The notes below the pieces were generated by a model, which did not search any database, was not told where the DNA came from, and was given only the letters and a program-made list of their open reading frames with translations. Positions 46,204 through 54,751 of a stretch of 64,000 bases of DNA are shown here, piece after piece; the stretch's first letter is position 1, and the number at the start of each line of letters is the position of its first letter. Source of the stretch: a bacterium (lineage in GTDB: Bacteria; SZUA-79; Acidulodesulfobacterales; Acidulodesulfobacteraceae); contig JAJYYR010000001.1 of the NCBI GenBank assembly GCA_021800805.1, forward strand, positions 930,001 through 994,000. The letters run 5' to 3'. Position numbers and translations under genes: made by a program.

Positions 46204-47781
46204 ATGGATAATAATGCAATTACCGAATCTACTATCTACAAGGTAATTTTGGACAATTCGCTCGTCGGCATAGTGCTTTTGCAGAAAAGGTATATAGTTT
46301 CGTCTAACAAAAAAATGGCGGAATTATTCGGATACGATGCGCCCGAAGAGATGCTCGGCAATACAACGAGGATACTTTACCGCTCGGAAGCCGATTTCGA
46401 GGAAGTCGGCAGAACAGTATATTCCGACCTTGCAAAAGGCAAAGAGGCAAAACTGGAACTTATAGGCAAAAGAAAAGACGGTTCGGAATTCTGGTGCCTT
46501 TTAACCGGAAAATCGATTAACCCCGACGAAGCGAGCGGAGCCGATTCTGTCTGGATTTATCAGGACATCACCAAGGAAAAAGAAGTAGATATGATGAAGA
46601 CCGATTTCATATCCACCGTATCGCACGAATTAAGAACGCCCCTTACTTCCATACTGGGTTTTGCAAACATTATAAGCAAGAAATTCAAAGACGTTATATA
46701 CCCCCTGCTTGACGTTAAAGACAAAAAGACTAAGAAAACCGCAGACCAGATAGAAAGCAATTTAGATATAATAATATCCGAAGGGCAGAGGCTTACTTCC
46801 CTTATAAACGACGTATTGGACATAGCCAAAATGGAGGCGGGGAAGATAGAATGGAAGGACGAACGGTTCACCGCCGTGTATGCTTTAGAACATGCCGTAT
46901 CCGCAACCTCTTCGCTTTTTAGCCAGAAAGGCATCGGCATAATAACCGATATAGAAGACGACCTCCCCGAAATATTCGCCGATAAAGACAGGTTTATTCA
47001 AGTCGCTATAAATCTTTTATCCAACGCCGTAAAGTTTACCGACAAAGGAAACGTAACAATCGGCGCAAAATCCGACGGAGATTTCGTCCGCATAAGCGTT
47101 TCCGATAAAGGCATCGGTATAAGCAAAGACAACTTAGGTAAAGTATTCGAAAAGTTTAAACAGGTCGGAGACACTCTTACCGATAAGCCCAAAGGCACGG
47201 GACTCGGACTTCCAATATGCAGGCAGATAGTAGAGCATTACGGCGGAAAGATATGGGCGGAAAGCAAAGAAGGAGAAGGAAGCACGTTTTATTTTACGGC
47301 TCCTCGCTATAAGGAGAAAGCCCAAACTATACGCACAAAAGATTTTATGGCACGGCTTAAAAATACCCTCGGTTCCGAATTAAACAAAGAGAATTCATAT
47401 AAAAACATATTAATAGTGGACGACGACGAGGCAATAAGGGGACTTTTAAAACAGGAGCTGGAATATGCCGGCTATGTTACCGAAGAAGCCGCAGACGGCT
47501 TGGAGGCTTTGGAGAAAATAAAAAATAGAAAATACGCCCTTGTCGTCTTAGACGTTATGATGCCGGGGTTAAGCGGGTTCGACGTAGCCAAGGTATTAAA
47601 AAACAGCCCCGAAACTATGGATATTCCTATTATAATTTTATCCGTGGTGGAAGATAAGGAAACAGGGTTTAAAATAGGTATAGACAGATATCTCGTTAAA
47701 GGTGCGGAATACGGGAAGCTGATAGGCGAAGTGGACGGTCTTTTACACGGGAGCGAGGCAAGACAAGGTGAGATGAGGTGA
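46204..47781 (+). CDS. hybrid histidine kinase, PAS-HisKA-HATPase-REC
   Basis: 525 aa from the ATG at 46204, which has CGGAG 8 bp upstream. An in-frame ATG at 46147 is rejected because the sigma-54 promoter lies over it. One PAS domain (about 10-120, VILDNSLVGIVLLQKRYIVSSNKKMAELFGY), phospho-His H141, an HATPase, and a receiver with D450. From residue 120 on it is identical to the kinase at 43317. The HD-GYP gene starts 4 bp after its stop, so it heads an operon of kinase, phosphodiesterase and chemoreceptor. Confidence 0.85.
   Translation: MDNNAITESTIYKVILDNSLVGIVLLQKRYIVSSNKKMAELFGYDAPEEMLGNTTRILYRSEADFEEVGRTVYSDLAKGKEAKLELIGKRKDGSEFWCLLTGKSINPDEASGADSVWIYQDITKEKEVDMMKTDFISTVSHELRTPLTSILGFANIISKKFKDVIYPLLDVKDKKTKKTADQIESNLDIIISEGQRLTSLINDVLDIAKMEAGKIEWKDERFTAVYALEHAVSATSSLFSQKGIGIITDIEDDLPEIFADKDRFIQVAINLLSNAVKFTDKGNVTIGAKSDGDFVRISVSDKGIGISKDNLGKVFEKFKQVGDTLTDKPKGTGLGLPICRQIVEHYGGKIWAESKEGEGSTFYFTAPRYKEKAQTIRTKDFMARLKNTLGSELNKENSYKNILIVDDDEAIRGLLKQELEYAGYVTEEAADGLEALEKIKNRKYALVVLDVMMPGLSGFDVAKVLKNSPETMDIPIIILSVVEDKETGFKIGIDRYLVKGAEYGKLIGEVDGLLHGSEARQGEMR
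46563..47742 (+). repeat. 1.18-kb direct repeat, copy 2
   Basis: Second copy of 44240-45419, offset 2323 bp. It begins at the PAS-HisKA junction and ends 13 codons before the stop of the second kinase. Recombination between the copies would remove the response-regulator gene and fuse the two kinases. Confidence 0.88.
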
Positions 47782-47785
47782 AATA

Positions 47786-49165
47786 ATGAAAAATAACAGA
47801 ATTATATTAAAAAAAATACTGTCTAACAAAGAATCTCTCGAGATATTAAATAATGCCGCGGACGCTTTAAATACAAGCGCGTTAATAACGGATATAAACG
47901 GTGGCATACTTGCAAATATAGGAAATTCCGATTTGAATTTGGATACTGAAGCCGCAGCCGGCAGTTTTCCGTTAAATATTAAAGGAGAAAATGCGGGTTC
48001 GGCAGTCGGAAACGAAAAGGCGCGGGTTATCGCTTCTATGATTAATTATATGCTTGCGGCGGAATACGATAAGAGGGACTTGATAGACGAAGTTTCAAAC
48101 AGATATAAAGAAATTAATCTTTTTTACGACTTTACCGAAAAAATACTTGGCTGCAACAGCGTTGACGATATAGTTCTTCTAACTTTATCGTTGATTAAAA
48201 GTTTTATTAAGGCAGATACGGTATCCATAATGCTGAAAAACGACGAAACGGATTGGATAGACGTTATTTCCGCTTACGATTACGACGAAAAAACGGTAAA
48301 AAAATCCATTATGGCTTATAACGGGGAAAGCATAGCCGAATATGTTATGCTTTCAGGCAATCCCGAAATAATTAACGATATATCCCTTGACGGCTGGACG
48401 GCGCCGGGCGGCGGCAAAACCGGTTCTATGATGTGCGCTCCCCTTAAGATAAAGAATAAAATTATAGGAGCCATAAATATTGCTACGGAAAATATTACGG
48501 AGTTTACTTCTTCCGATTTAAAATTATTTACGACGTTAAGCCATAACGCGGCGGTTTTTGTCGAAAACGTCAGACTTTATAAAGACTTGAAGGAAATATT
48601 TATATCAACCGTTTATACTCTGGCGGAAACCATAGAAATGAGGGATAACTATACCGGCAACCATACGAAAAGGGTTATGGAATACAGTTATGCAATCGGA
48701 GAAGCATTAGGAATGGAAAAGGATGGGCTCGAGGTTTTAAGACTTTCCGCCATACTGCACGATATAGGAAAAATAGGCGTAAGGGACGACGTTCTTTTGA
48801 AACCGTCAAAATTGACCGACGAAGAGTTTGCTTTAATGAAAAAACATCCCGTATTCGGCGAAGAAATATTAAAGAAAATAAAAGGGTTGGAACACGTTAT
48901 ACCCGGGGTTAAGCACCACCACGAAAGACACGACGGAAGAGGCTATCCCGACGGTTTAAAAGAAGACGAAATAGAATTAGACGCAAAAATAATATCGGTG
49001 GCGGATACGTTCGACGCAATGACTTCGGACCGTCCGTACAGGAAAGGATTGGATTCAAAAACCGCCGTGGACGAACTTATAAAATGCTCCGGCACGCAGT
49101 TCGATGTAAAAATAGTGGACGCTTTTATAAAAGCTTTCCCGCGCATCGATATGCATAAGTCGTAA
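47786..49165 (+). CDS. GAF-HD-GYP c-di-GMP phosphodiesterase
   Basis: 459 aa. N-terminal PAS/GAF sensor (about 20-265), then HD-GYP domain with NHTKRVMEYS (about 292), HD pair H325-D326 in ILHDIGKIG and HHHERHDGRGYP ending in G386-Y387-P388. Metal-binding residues are all present, so it should hydrolyse c-di-GMP. Starts 4 bp after the hybrid kinase stop. Confidence 0.87.
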   Translation: MKNNRIILKKILSNKESLEILNNAADALNTSALITDINGGILANIGNSDLNLDTEAAAGSFPLNIKGENAGSAVGNEKARVIASMINYMLAAEYDKRDLIDEVSNRYKEINLFYDFTEKILGCNSVDDIVLLTLSLIKSFIKADTVSIMLKNDETDWIDVISAYDYDEKTVKKSIMAYNGESIAEYVMLSGNPEIINDISLDGWTAPGGGKTGSMMCAPLKIKNKIIGAINIATENITEFTSSDLKLFTTLSHNAAVFVENVRLYKDLKEIFISTVYTLAETIEMRDNYTGNHTKRVMEYSYAIGEALGMEKDGLEVLRLSAILHDIGKIGVRDDVLLKPSKLTDEEFALMKKHPVFGEEILKKIKGLEHVIPGVKHHHERHDGRGYPDGLKEDEIELDAKIISVADTFDAMTSDRPYRKGLDSKTAVDELIKCSGTQFDVKIVDAFIKAFPRIDMHKS

Positions 49166-49195
49166 TAATCTTTTAAAAATAGGGAGATGATTTAA

Positions 49196-50863
49196 ATGGT
49201 TAAAAAGTTAATGTATTTTACGGGTATAACTTTTTTTGTCTATTTCTTAGGGCTTATTTTATTGTACCTGTCGGTCGAGAATTTCGTAACAAGTCATTTT
49301 TTGCCGATTTTTGCGGTATCTTCGATATGTTTTGCCCTTGTTAATTTCGTTTATTTTTATTTTAACCTGTTTAGGCAGGTTAAAGAATTCGACAATGAAT
49401 TTAAGGGTATATCGGCATCCGAGCGGTATGATTTTACGAAAATATACGTTCTTCCAAAACTCTTTATACCGTTTGAATCTTTTTTAACAAATTTAATAAA
49501 TTTTTCAAAGAATGCCATAAGCGAACTTGTTTCAAACGCTTCTAAGTCTTCGGTGTCGAACGCGAGGTTTAACTACGAGATAGGGATTACTACGAAAGAA
49601 ATGAGAGAAATAAGAAGTAACTTCGAAGCGATAGTAACGGTAATGAACGATTCCGCAAAGTCCGTAGGGGGAATTGCCGAGAATATGGAAAGATTTAAAG
49701 ATTTCATAGAAGGATTAAATAAAATAAGTAATAATACTATTCAAACCGCCGAAGAAATTAATAAAAGTTCTTCGGGAACTATATCTGCTATAAATTCCAA
49801 TAAAGAATCGCTCGAAGGGCTCCACAACCAGATGAATAATATTCTGTCCATAGTTAATATAATAGACGATATAGCCAGTCAGACTAACCTGTTGGCGTTA
49901 AATGCCGCTATAGAAGCGGCGCGGGCGGGGGAACACGGAAGGGGTTTTGCAGTCGTAGCGGACGAGGTAAAGAAACTTGCGGAGCAGACGCAAAAACAGT
50001 CTAAAGAAATAGAAAAGACGACAGGCATAGTCGCGGGAAATTTCGACGTATTAGTTCAGAAAAATAATTCTATAATCGAAATAATAAAAACGAATACCGG
50101 TTCGGTAGAAGAGATGCTCGGTTCTTTCGGGGATCTTGCCGGCAAAATTTCTCAGGCTAACGATATGATAATATCTATTACGGCGGCGACCGAACAGCAG
50201 TCCAGCTCCGTCGAAGAAGTTTCGCAGACCGTTTTGAATATGTCGGGATCGGTTAAGGATATTTCCGAGAAATTGCAGGATTTGAGTTCCAAGGCTATGG
50301 AAATAAGTAAAATTTCCGAGCAATCCGAAAATATCCTGAAAAAAGTAAAAGTAGGAGCGCATATAGAAAAAATCGCCGAATTTGCTAACGATGCGGTTAA
50401 AGAAATCATACGGGCAATGGAAGAGGCGGTTAAAAACGGCGAGATTTCGTCTTCGGACCTGTGGGACAGAAATTACATTCCGGTCGCAAACACGAACCCC
50501 CAAAAATATAAAACAAAATTTACGGATTTCGTGAAAAGAAGAATTCAGCACATAGAAGATAAATATCTATCGATAGACCCAAGTTTTAGATATTTTTTGC
50601 TGACGGACGAAAACGGGTATGCGGCGGCGCATAATTCGATATACGACAAACCGCTCACCGGCGACTATGCAAAGGACATCGCAGGCAACAGGTCGATGAG
50701 GATATTTAACGACCCGGTCGGTCTTGCGGTGGCAAAAAACACCGATAATATAATCATCCAGACATATCCGAGAGATACCGGAGAAGTAATCAGCGACGTC
50801 GGAGTTCCGGTTTTTATAGACGGCAGGCACTGGGGCGGGGTCAGGGTAGGCTATGCGATATAG
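49196..50863 (+). CDS. methyl-accepting chemotaxis protein with C-terminal sensor domain
   Basis: 555 aa. Two membrane helices (about 5-28 and 35-58), a coiled coil, then the MCP tip [20 protein letters not shown] with [16 protein letters not shown] (about 225-265). After the second coil a C-terminal cytoplasmic Cache-like domain (about 410-555) contains [33 protein letters not shown] and YPRDTGEV...[10 protein letters not shown] sensor at this end is rare but known. Third gene of the sigma-54-headed operon. Confidence 0.85.
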   Translation: MVKKLMYFTGITFFVYFLGLILLYLSVENFVTSHFLPIFAVSSICFALVNFVYFYFNLFRQVKEFDNEFKGISASERYDFTKIYVLPKLFIPFESFLTNLINFSKNAISELVSNASKSSVSNARFNYEIGITTKEMREIRSNFEAIVTVMNDSAKSVGGIAENMERFKDFIEGLNKISNNTIQTAEEINKSSSGTISAINSNKESLEGLHNQMNNILSIVNIIDDIASQTNLLALNAAIEAARAGEHGRGFAVVADEVKKLAEQTQKQSKEIEKTTGIVAGNFDVLVQKNNSIIEIIKTNTGSVEEMLGSFGDLAGKISQANDMIISITAATEQQSSSVEEVSQTVLNMSGSVKDISEKLQDLSSKAMEISKISEQSENILKKVKVGAHIEKIAEFANDAVKEIIRAMEEAVKNGEISSSDLWDRNYIPVANTNPQKYKTKFTDFVKRRIQHIEDKYLSIDPSFRYFLLTDENGYAAAHNSIYDKPLTGDYAKDIAGNRSMRIFNDPVGLAVAKNTDNIIIQTYPRDTGEVISDVGVPVFIDGRHWGGVRVGYAI

Positions 50864-50994
50864 CCATATAGTATATAGTCGTATGACTATACGAAAATGA
50901 AAGTATAAACCGATTCGGCAAATATTTATAAGTTCTAAGTTTAAGTTTATTCGGAGGTTTTAAAATAATTTTTAATTAATTTTAAGGAGGTTTT

Positions 50995-51540
50995 ATGGAA
51001 GCAAAATTAGGTAATCCGGCTCCGCTGGGGCTTTCAGGATTTGCTTTGACGACGTTTTTACTCAGTATGATAAACGTCGGGTGGTTTACGGGCGCAGATA
51101 TGCCCATGGTTCTTGCATGCGCGTTTGCTTTCGGCGGTACGGCGCAGTTTGCCGCGGGTATTATGGAAATGCCGAGAGGCAACAGTTTCGGTACGGTCGC
51201 ATTCTGCGGATACGGTGCATTTTGGTGGAGTTTTGCCCTGTTTGTCTTATTTCTTTCAAAAGGAGTAACAGGCGGCTTTATCGGCTGGTACCTTTTCTTA
51301 TGGGGCTTGTTCACTATGTTTATGTGGGTAGCGTCGTTAAAAAAAGCAAAAGCGCTTATGCTGGTCTTTTTATTTCTTACCGCGACTTTTTATTTGCTGG
51401 CTATAGGAGCATGGACGGGCGCAGGCATGATTAGCGTAATAGGCGGATATTTCGGTCTTATAACGGCAATATTTGCATTTTATTTGGCGGCGGCTGAGAG
51501 CATTAACGAATCTTGGGGCAAAACGGTGCTACCCGTCTGA
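50995..51540 (+). CDS. satP: GPR1/FUN34/YaaH-family acetate/succinate transporter
   Basis: 181 aa, six predicted membrane helices. The N-terminal NPAPLGLSGFALTTFLLSM is the family's signature. These proteins move acetate or succinate with protons, by a channel-like route. A strong AAGGAGG lies before the ATG. 131 bp separate it from the chemoreceptor; no hairpin is seen. Confidence 0.88.
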   Translation: MEAKLGNPAPLGLSGFALTTFLLSMINVGWFTGADMPMVLACAFAFGGTAQFAAGIMEMPRGNSFGTVAFCGYGAFWWSFALFVLFLSKGVTGGFIGWYLFLWGLFTMFMWVASLKKAKALMLVFLFLTATFYLLAIGAWTGAGMISVIGGYFGLITAIFAFYLAAAESINESWGKTVLPV

Positions 51541-51587
51541 TTTATGACGTTTATGTTAAATATTGTTACAGTTTTGTTTTAATATTG

Positions 51588-51617
51588 TTCTTATTATCGC
51601 CGAAAAAATGGTATAAT
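51588..51617 (+). promoter_or_regulatory. promoter before the MNT gene
   Basis: TTCTTA at 51588-51593 and a consensus TATAAT at 51612-51617, spacer 18 bp; the gene starts 90 bp on. The -35 part is weak. Confidence 0.4.
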
Positions 51618-51707
51618 ACACTTATATATGAAAAGTTCCAATCGCAAACTCGATGCTTAAGCGCAATTATTATTTCTAAAGGATATATTTATGGAGATTT
51701 AGGCGAT

Positions 51708-52028
51708 ATGAGACTTACGGAATATGAAAAAGAAACAATAAATAAATTAACTAAAAAATATTATGGCGCAGGCGCAAAGGTCTATCTTTTCGGCAGCAGG
51801 GTTTTTGACGATAAAAGAGGCGGAGATATAGATTTACTGATAGAAACAGACGGTAACGCAGACTATCTTAACAAGATAAAATTCCTTGCCGAATATGAAA
51901 GGCTCGTTAATTCAAGAAAGGTGGATTTAATTGTAAGAAGAATAGAAAGGTCGTTTGAAAACAAAAAAAGGGAAAATACGAACCCTATATTTGCAACGGC
52001 AAAAAAAGAAGGGGTGGAGTTGTGCTAA
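51708..52028 (+). CDS. MNT-type nucleotidyltransferase (antitoxin)
   Basis: 106 aa from ATG 51708 (MRLTEYEKETINK). A longer frame starting at 51513 only runs into non-coding sequence. The catalytic GSRVFDDKRGGDIDLLIE (about 36-53) has the GSxxxxxxxxxDxD pattern of DNA-polymerase-beta-like minimal nucleotidyltransferases. These neutralise HEPN toxins by AMPylation in HEPN/MNT systems. Its stop overlaps the start of the broken partner. Confidence 0.75.
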   Translation: MRLTEYEKETINKLTKKYYGAGAKVYLFGSRVFDDKRGGDIDLLIETDGNADYLNKIKFLAEYERLVNSRKVDLIVRRIERSFENKKRENTNPIFATAKKEGVELC

Positions 52029-52184
52029 AAGATGCGATAGACGTTCTTAATTTGCATTTTAAAAGGGCTAATTAACGAAGAAGACATAATAAACGGTTTA
52101 AAATCGGCGTTAGACGCTTTTTGCGACATCGAAAACATATACAAGAAAATAATTAAATATATCAAAGAAAGAAATTTGGGTTAA
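52022..52184 (+). pseudogene. decayed HEPN-like partner of the MNT gene
   Basis: A GTG at 52022 starts MLKDAIDVLNLHFKRAN (stop at 52075). In another frame a helical piece LINEEDIINGLKSALDAF...IYKKIIKYIKERNLG runs to a TAA at 52182-52184. Together they look like the two ends of a small HEPN-type helical protein with the middle, including the RxxxxH catalytic motif, gone. Reading is by position and helix pattern only. Nothing else is visible up to hypC (52273). Confidence 0.45.
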
Positions 52185-52272
52185 CGGAAGCGGCTCTTTC
52201 GAGCTCAAGTCGGTCAAGAAATATCAAACATCTTTGTCAAAAACGAAGAATATAGTATAAAATTAAATTATT

Positions 52273-52500
52273 ATGTGTCTGGCAATTCCTTCTAAAGTTA
52301 TAGAAATAAAAGGCGGCGATACCGTTATCGTCGATACTATGGGCTCTAAAAGGCTTGTTTCCACGATGCTATTGGAAGAGCCTGCCGTTATAGGCGACTA
52401 CCTGCTCATACACGTGGGTTACGCAATGCAAAAAATAGACGAGAAAGAGGCATTGGAAAGCCTTAACTTGTTTAGGGAAATAGAAAGCAAAGCCGTGTAA
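52273..52500 (+). CDS. hypC: hydrogenase maturation factor HypC
   Basis: 75 aa, starting MCLAIPSKVIEI; the N-terminal Cys (C2) is the one that holds Fe(CN)2CO with HypD. No strong ribosome site is seen. 27 bp ahead of hypD. It is the first gene of a hypCDEF operon. Confidence 0.93.
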   Translation: MCLAIPSKVIEIKGGDTVIVDTMGSKRLVSTMLLEEPAVIGDYLLIHVGYAMQKIDEKEALESLNLFREIESKAV

Positions 52501-52527
52501 TACCCGTAATAATGGAACACTATAAAA

Positions 52528-53634
52528 ATGGAATTATATTCCGATTTTAAAAGAAAAGAAGATATCGACAGATTAGTTTCCGTTATAAGGAATGAAGTTA
52601 AAAAACCGGTGAACATAATGGAGATATGCGGCGGGCATACCCATTCTATTATGAAATACGGATTAAACGCTCTCCTTAAAGACGAAATAAATTTTCTTCA
52701 CGGTCCCGGATGTCCCGTATGCGTAATGCCTGTTAAAAGAATAGACGAGGCGATAGAAATTGCGGATTCGCCGGACGTCATACTTGCGGCATACGGCGAT
52801 ATGATGCGTGTTCCCGGAACCGATAGCTCGCTCATAAAAGAACGTGCGAAAGGCAAAGACGTAAGGATGATATATTCCCCTCTCGATATTATAAAAATTG
52901 CCGAAGATAAAAACAATAGCGGTAAAAAAATCGTTTTTTTCGCTATAGGCTTTGAAACGACGACTCCTATGACGGCGGCGCTTCTCGAAGAAGTTATTTC
53001 GAGGGGGATAAATAATCTTTCGTTTCATATCAATCATGTCCTCGTGCCTCCCCCGATAAACGCTATTTTGGATTCAAACGACAATTTTATAGACGGTTTT
53101 ATCTGTCCGGGACACGTCAGCGTTATGACGGGAAGCGGCATCTATGACGGTATTCCTTTAAAATATAAAAAAGCGGCGGTTATTGCCGGATTTGAGCCTT
53201 ACGACATATTAAGCTCAGTGCTTTTAATAGTAAGGCAGATTAACGAAGGCAGACCGAAGGTAGAAATCGCTTACAAAAGAGCGGTTAAGGAAGTCGGCAA
53301 TAAGAAAGCGCAGGACTTGGTAAATAAATATTTTACCGTAAGGGATGAGTTTGAATGGAGAGGGTTCGGCAATATTCCAAAAAGCGGATTAAAATTAAGG
53401 GACGAGTTTAAAGACTTTGACGCGGAATATATTTTTAAAGATGGATTGGAAAAATTACCCGTCGGCAAGGAAAACGCCGCATGTAAATGCGGTGAAATAT
53501 TAAAAGGAAAATGCAAGCCGAACGACTGCCCGCTGTTCGGTAAGACCTGTAATCCCGAAAATCCTGTGGGAGCATGTATGGTTTCGTTCGAAGGCGCATG
53601 CGCCGCTTATTATAAATATCGCAATTATGAATAA
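52528..53634 (+). CDS. hypD: hydrogenase maturation factor HypD
   Basis: 368 aa. CGGHTHSIMKYGL (about 34), GPGCPVCVMP (about 63), GFETTTPMTA (about 148), and C-terminal Cys region CKCGEILKG...CPLFGKTC for the 4Fe-4S cluster. It assembles the Fe(CN)2CO group with HypC. Overlaps hypE by 8 bp. Confidence 0.93.
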   Translation: MELYSDFKRKEDIDRLVSVIRNEVKKPVNIMEICGGHTHSIMKYGLNALLKDEINFLHGPGCPVCVMPVKRIDEAIEIADSPDVILAAYGDMMRVPGTDSSLIKERAKGKDVRMIYSPLDIIKIAEDKNNSGKKIVFFAIGFETTTPMTAALLEEVISRGINNLSFHINHVLVPPPINAILDSNDNFIDGFICPGHVSVMTGSGIYDGIPLKYKKAAVIAGFEPYDILSSVLLIVRQINEGRPKVEIAYKRAVKEVGNKKAQDLVNKYFTVRDEFEWRGFGNIPKSGLKLRDEFKDFDAEYIFKDGLEKLPVGKENAACKCGEILKGKCKPNDCPLFGKTCNPENPVGACMVSFEGACAAYYKYRNYE

Positions 53635-54751
53635 AAAAGAATATGAAGAAAGAATATTGCTTTCGCACGGCGGAGGCGGCAAGGATACCGCAGAGCTTAT
53701 AAGCGGCATAATATTCGGAGAGCTTTACGGCGGAAACGCAAATATGTCCGATATGTCCATAGCCGTGCGGCGGATAAAACTGCTGGAAGATGCCGCCGTT
53801 TTGAAATCTCCCCAAAATATTGCATTTACTACCGATAGTTTTACCGTCAGCCCAATTTTTTTTAAGGGAGGCGATATAGGTAAATTATCCGTTGCGGGAA
53901 CGGTTAACGATCTTTCGGTTATGGGAGCCAGACCGCTGTTTTTAAGCCTCGGGCTAATAATAGAAGAAGGGTTTTCATCGGAAGATTTAAGAAAAATTAT
54001 AAACGGAATTGCGAAGGAAGCCGGTAAAACAGGCGTTACGGTCGTAACGGGAGATACAAAGGTCGTTCCGTCTGGAAAAGCGGACGGGATATTTATAAAC
54101 ACGAGCGGAATAGGGGAGATTTTATACGATAATCTTTCGGTTTATAATATAAAAGCCGGAGACGTAATTATAGTTTCGGGCAATGTAGGCGACCACGGGG
54201 CGGCGATTATGTCACAGAGGGAAGGCATAGAAATGGACGTGGAAATAGAAAGCGACTGCGCTTCTTTGTGGGATATGATAAAAACCGTATTAGACGGCGG
54301 GGTAACGGTCAGCGCAATAAGGGACGCCACGAGGGGCGGATTAGCCGCAGTTCTTAACGAATGGGCATTGGCGGCGAAAGCTGATATTTACATAGAAGAA
54401 GATAAAATTCCGGTAAGCGGTTCCGTAAAAGGTTTTTGCGAAATTCTCGGTTTTGAACCTTACCAGCTTGCATGCGAGGGAAGAGCGGTATTTGCCGTAA
54501 AACCGGAATCTGCCGAAAAAGCTCTCGGTATTCTTAAATCCCACCCGTTTGGAAAAAATGCGGAGATAATAGGAGCCGTAGGCGCTGGTATATGCGCGGG
54601 TAAAGGTAAAGGCGCGGGGGAAAGTGCGGGGGCATACGAATACACTGACGGCAATAGTAATAATTTAGGAAAAGTTATTTTAAAAGGTATTTACGGCATA
54701 AATAGATTATTGGATTATCCTTCCGGAGAACTTTTGCCGAGAATATGCTGA
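53627..54751 (+). CDS. hypE: hydrogenase maturation factor HypE
   Basis: 374 aa. AIRS-like ATPase: HGGGGKDTAELI (about 15), FTTDSFTVSP (about 66), and the C-terminal PRIC whose Cys becomes thiocarboxamide and then thiocyanate. It dehydrates carbamoyl groups handed over by HypF. Overlaps hypD by 8 bp and hypF by 7 bp. A Gly/Ala-rich low-complexity piece (about 318-340) is unusual. Confidence 0.93.
   Translation: MNKKEYEERILLSHGGGGKDTAELISGIIFGELYGGNANMSDMSIAVRRIKLLEDAAVLKSPQNIAFTTDSFTVSPIFFKGGDIGKLSVAGTVNDLSVMGARPLFLSLGLIIEEGFSSEDLRKIINGIAKEAGKTGVTVVTGDTKVVPSGKADGIFINTSGIGEILYDNLSVYNIKAGDVIIVSGNVGDHGAAIMSQREGIEMDVEIESDCASLWDMIKTVLDGGVTVSAIRDATRGGLAAVLNEWALAAKADIYIEEDKIPVSGSVKGFCEILGFEPYQLACEGRAVFAVKPESAEKALGILKSHPFGKNAEIIGAVGAGICAGKGKGAGESAGAYEYTDGNSNNLGKVILKGIYGINRLLDYPSGELLPRIC

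Noticed and set aside
51513..51707. Extended N-terminus of the MNT protein
   Set aside because: The extra 65 codons cross a promoter-like TATAAT and do not resemble the family; ATG 51708 gives a standard length.
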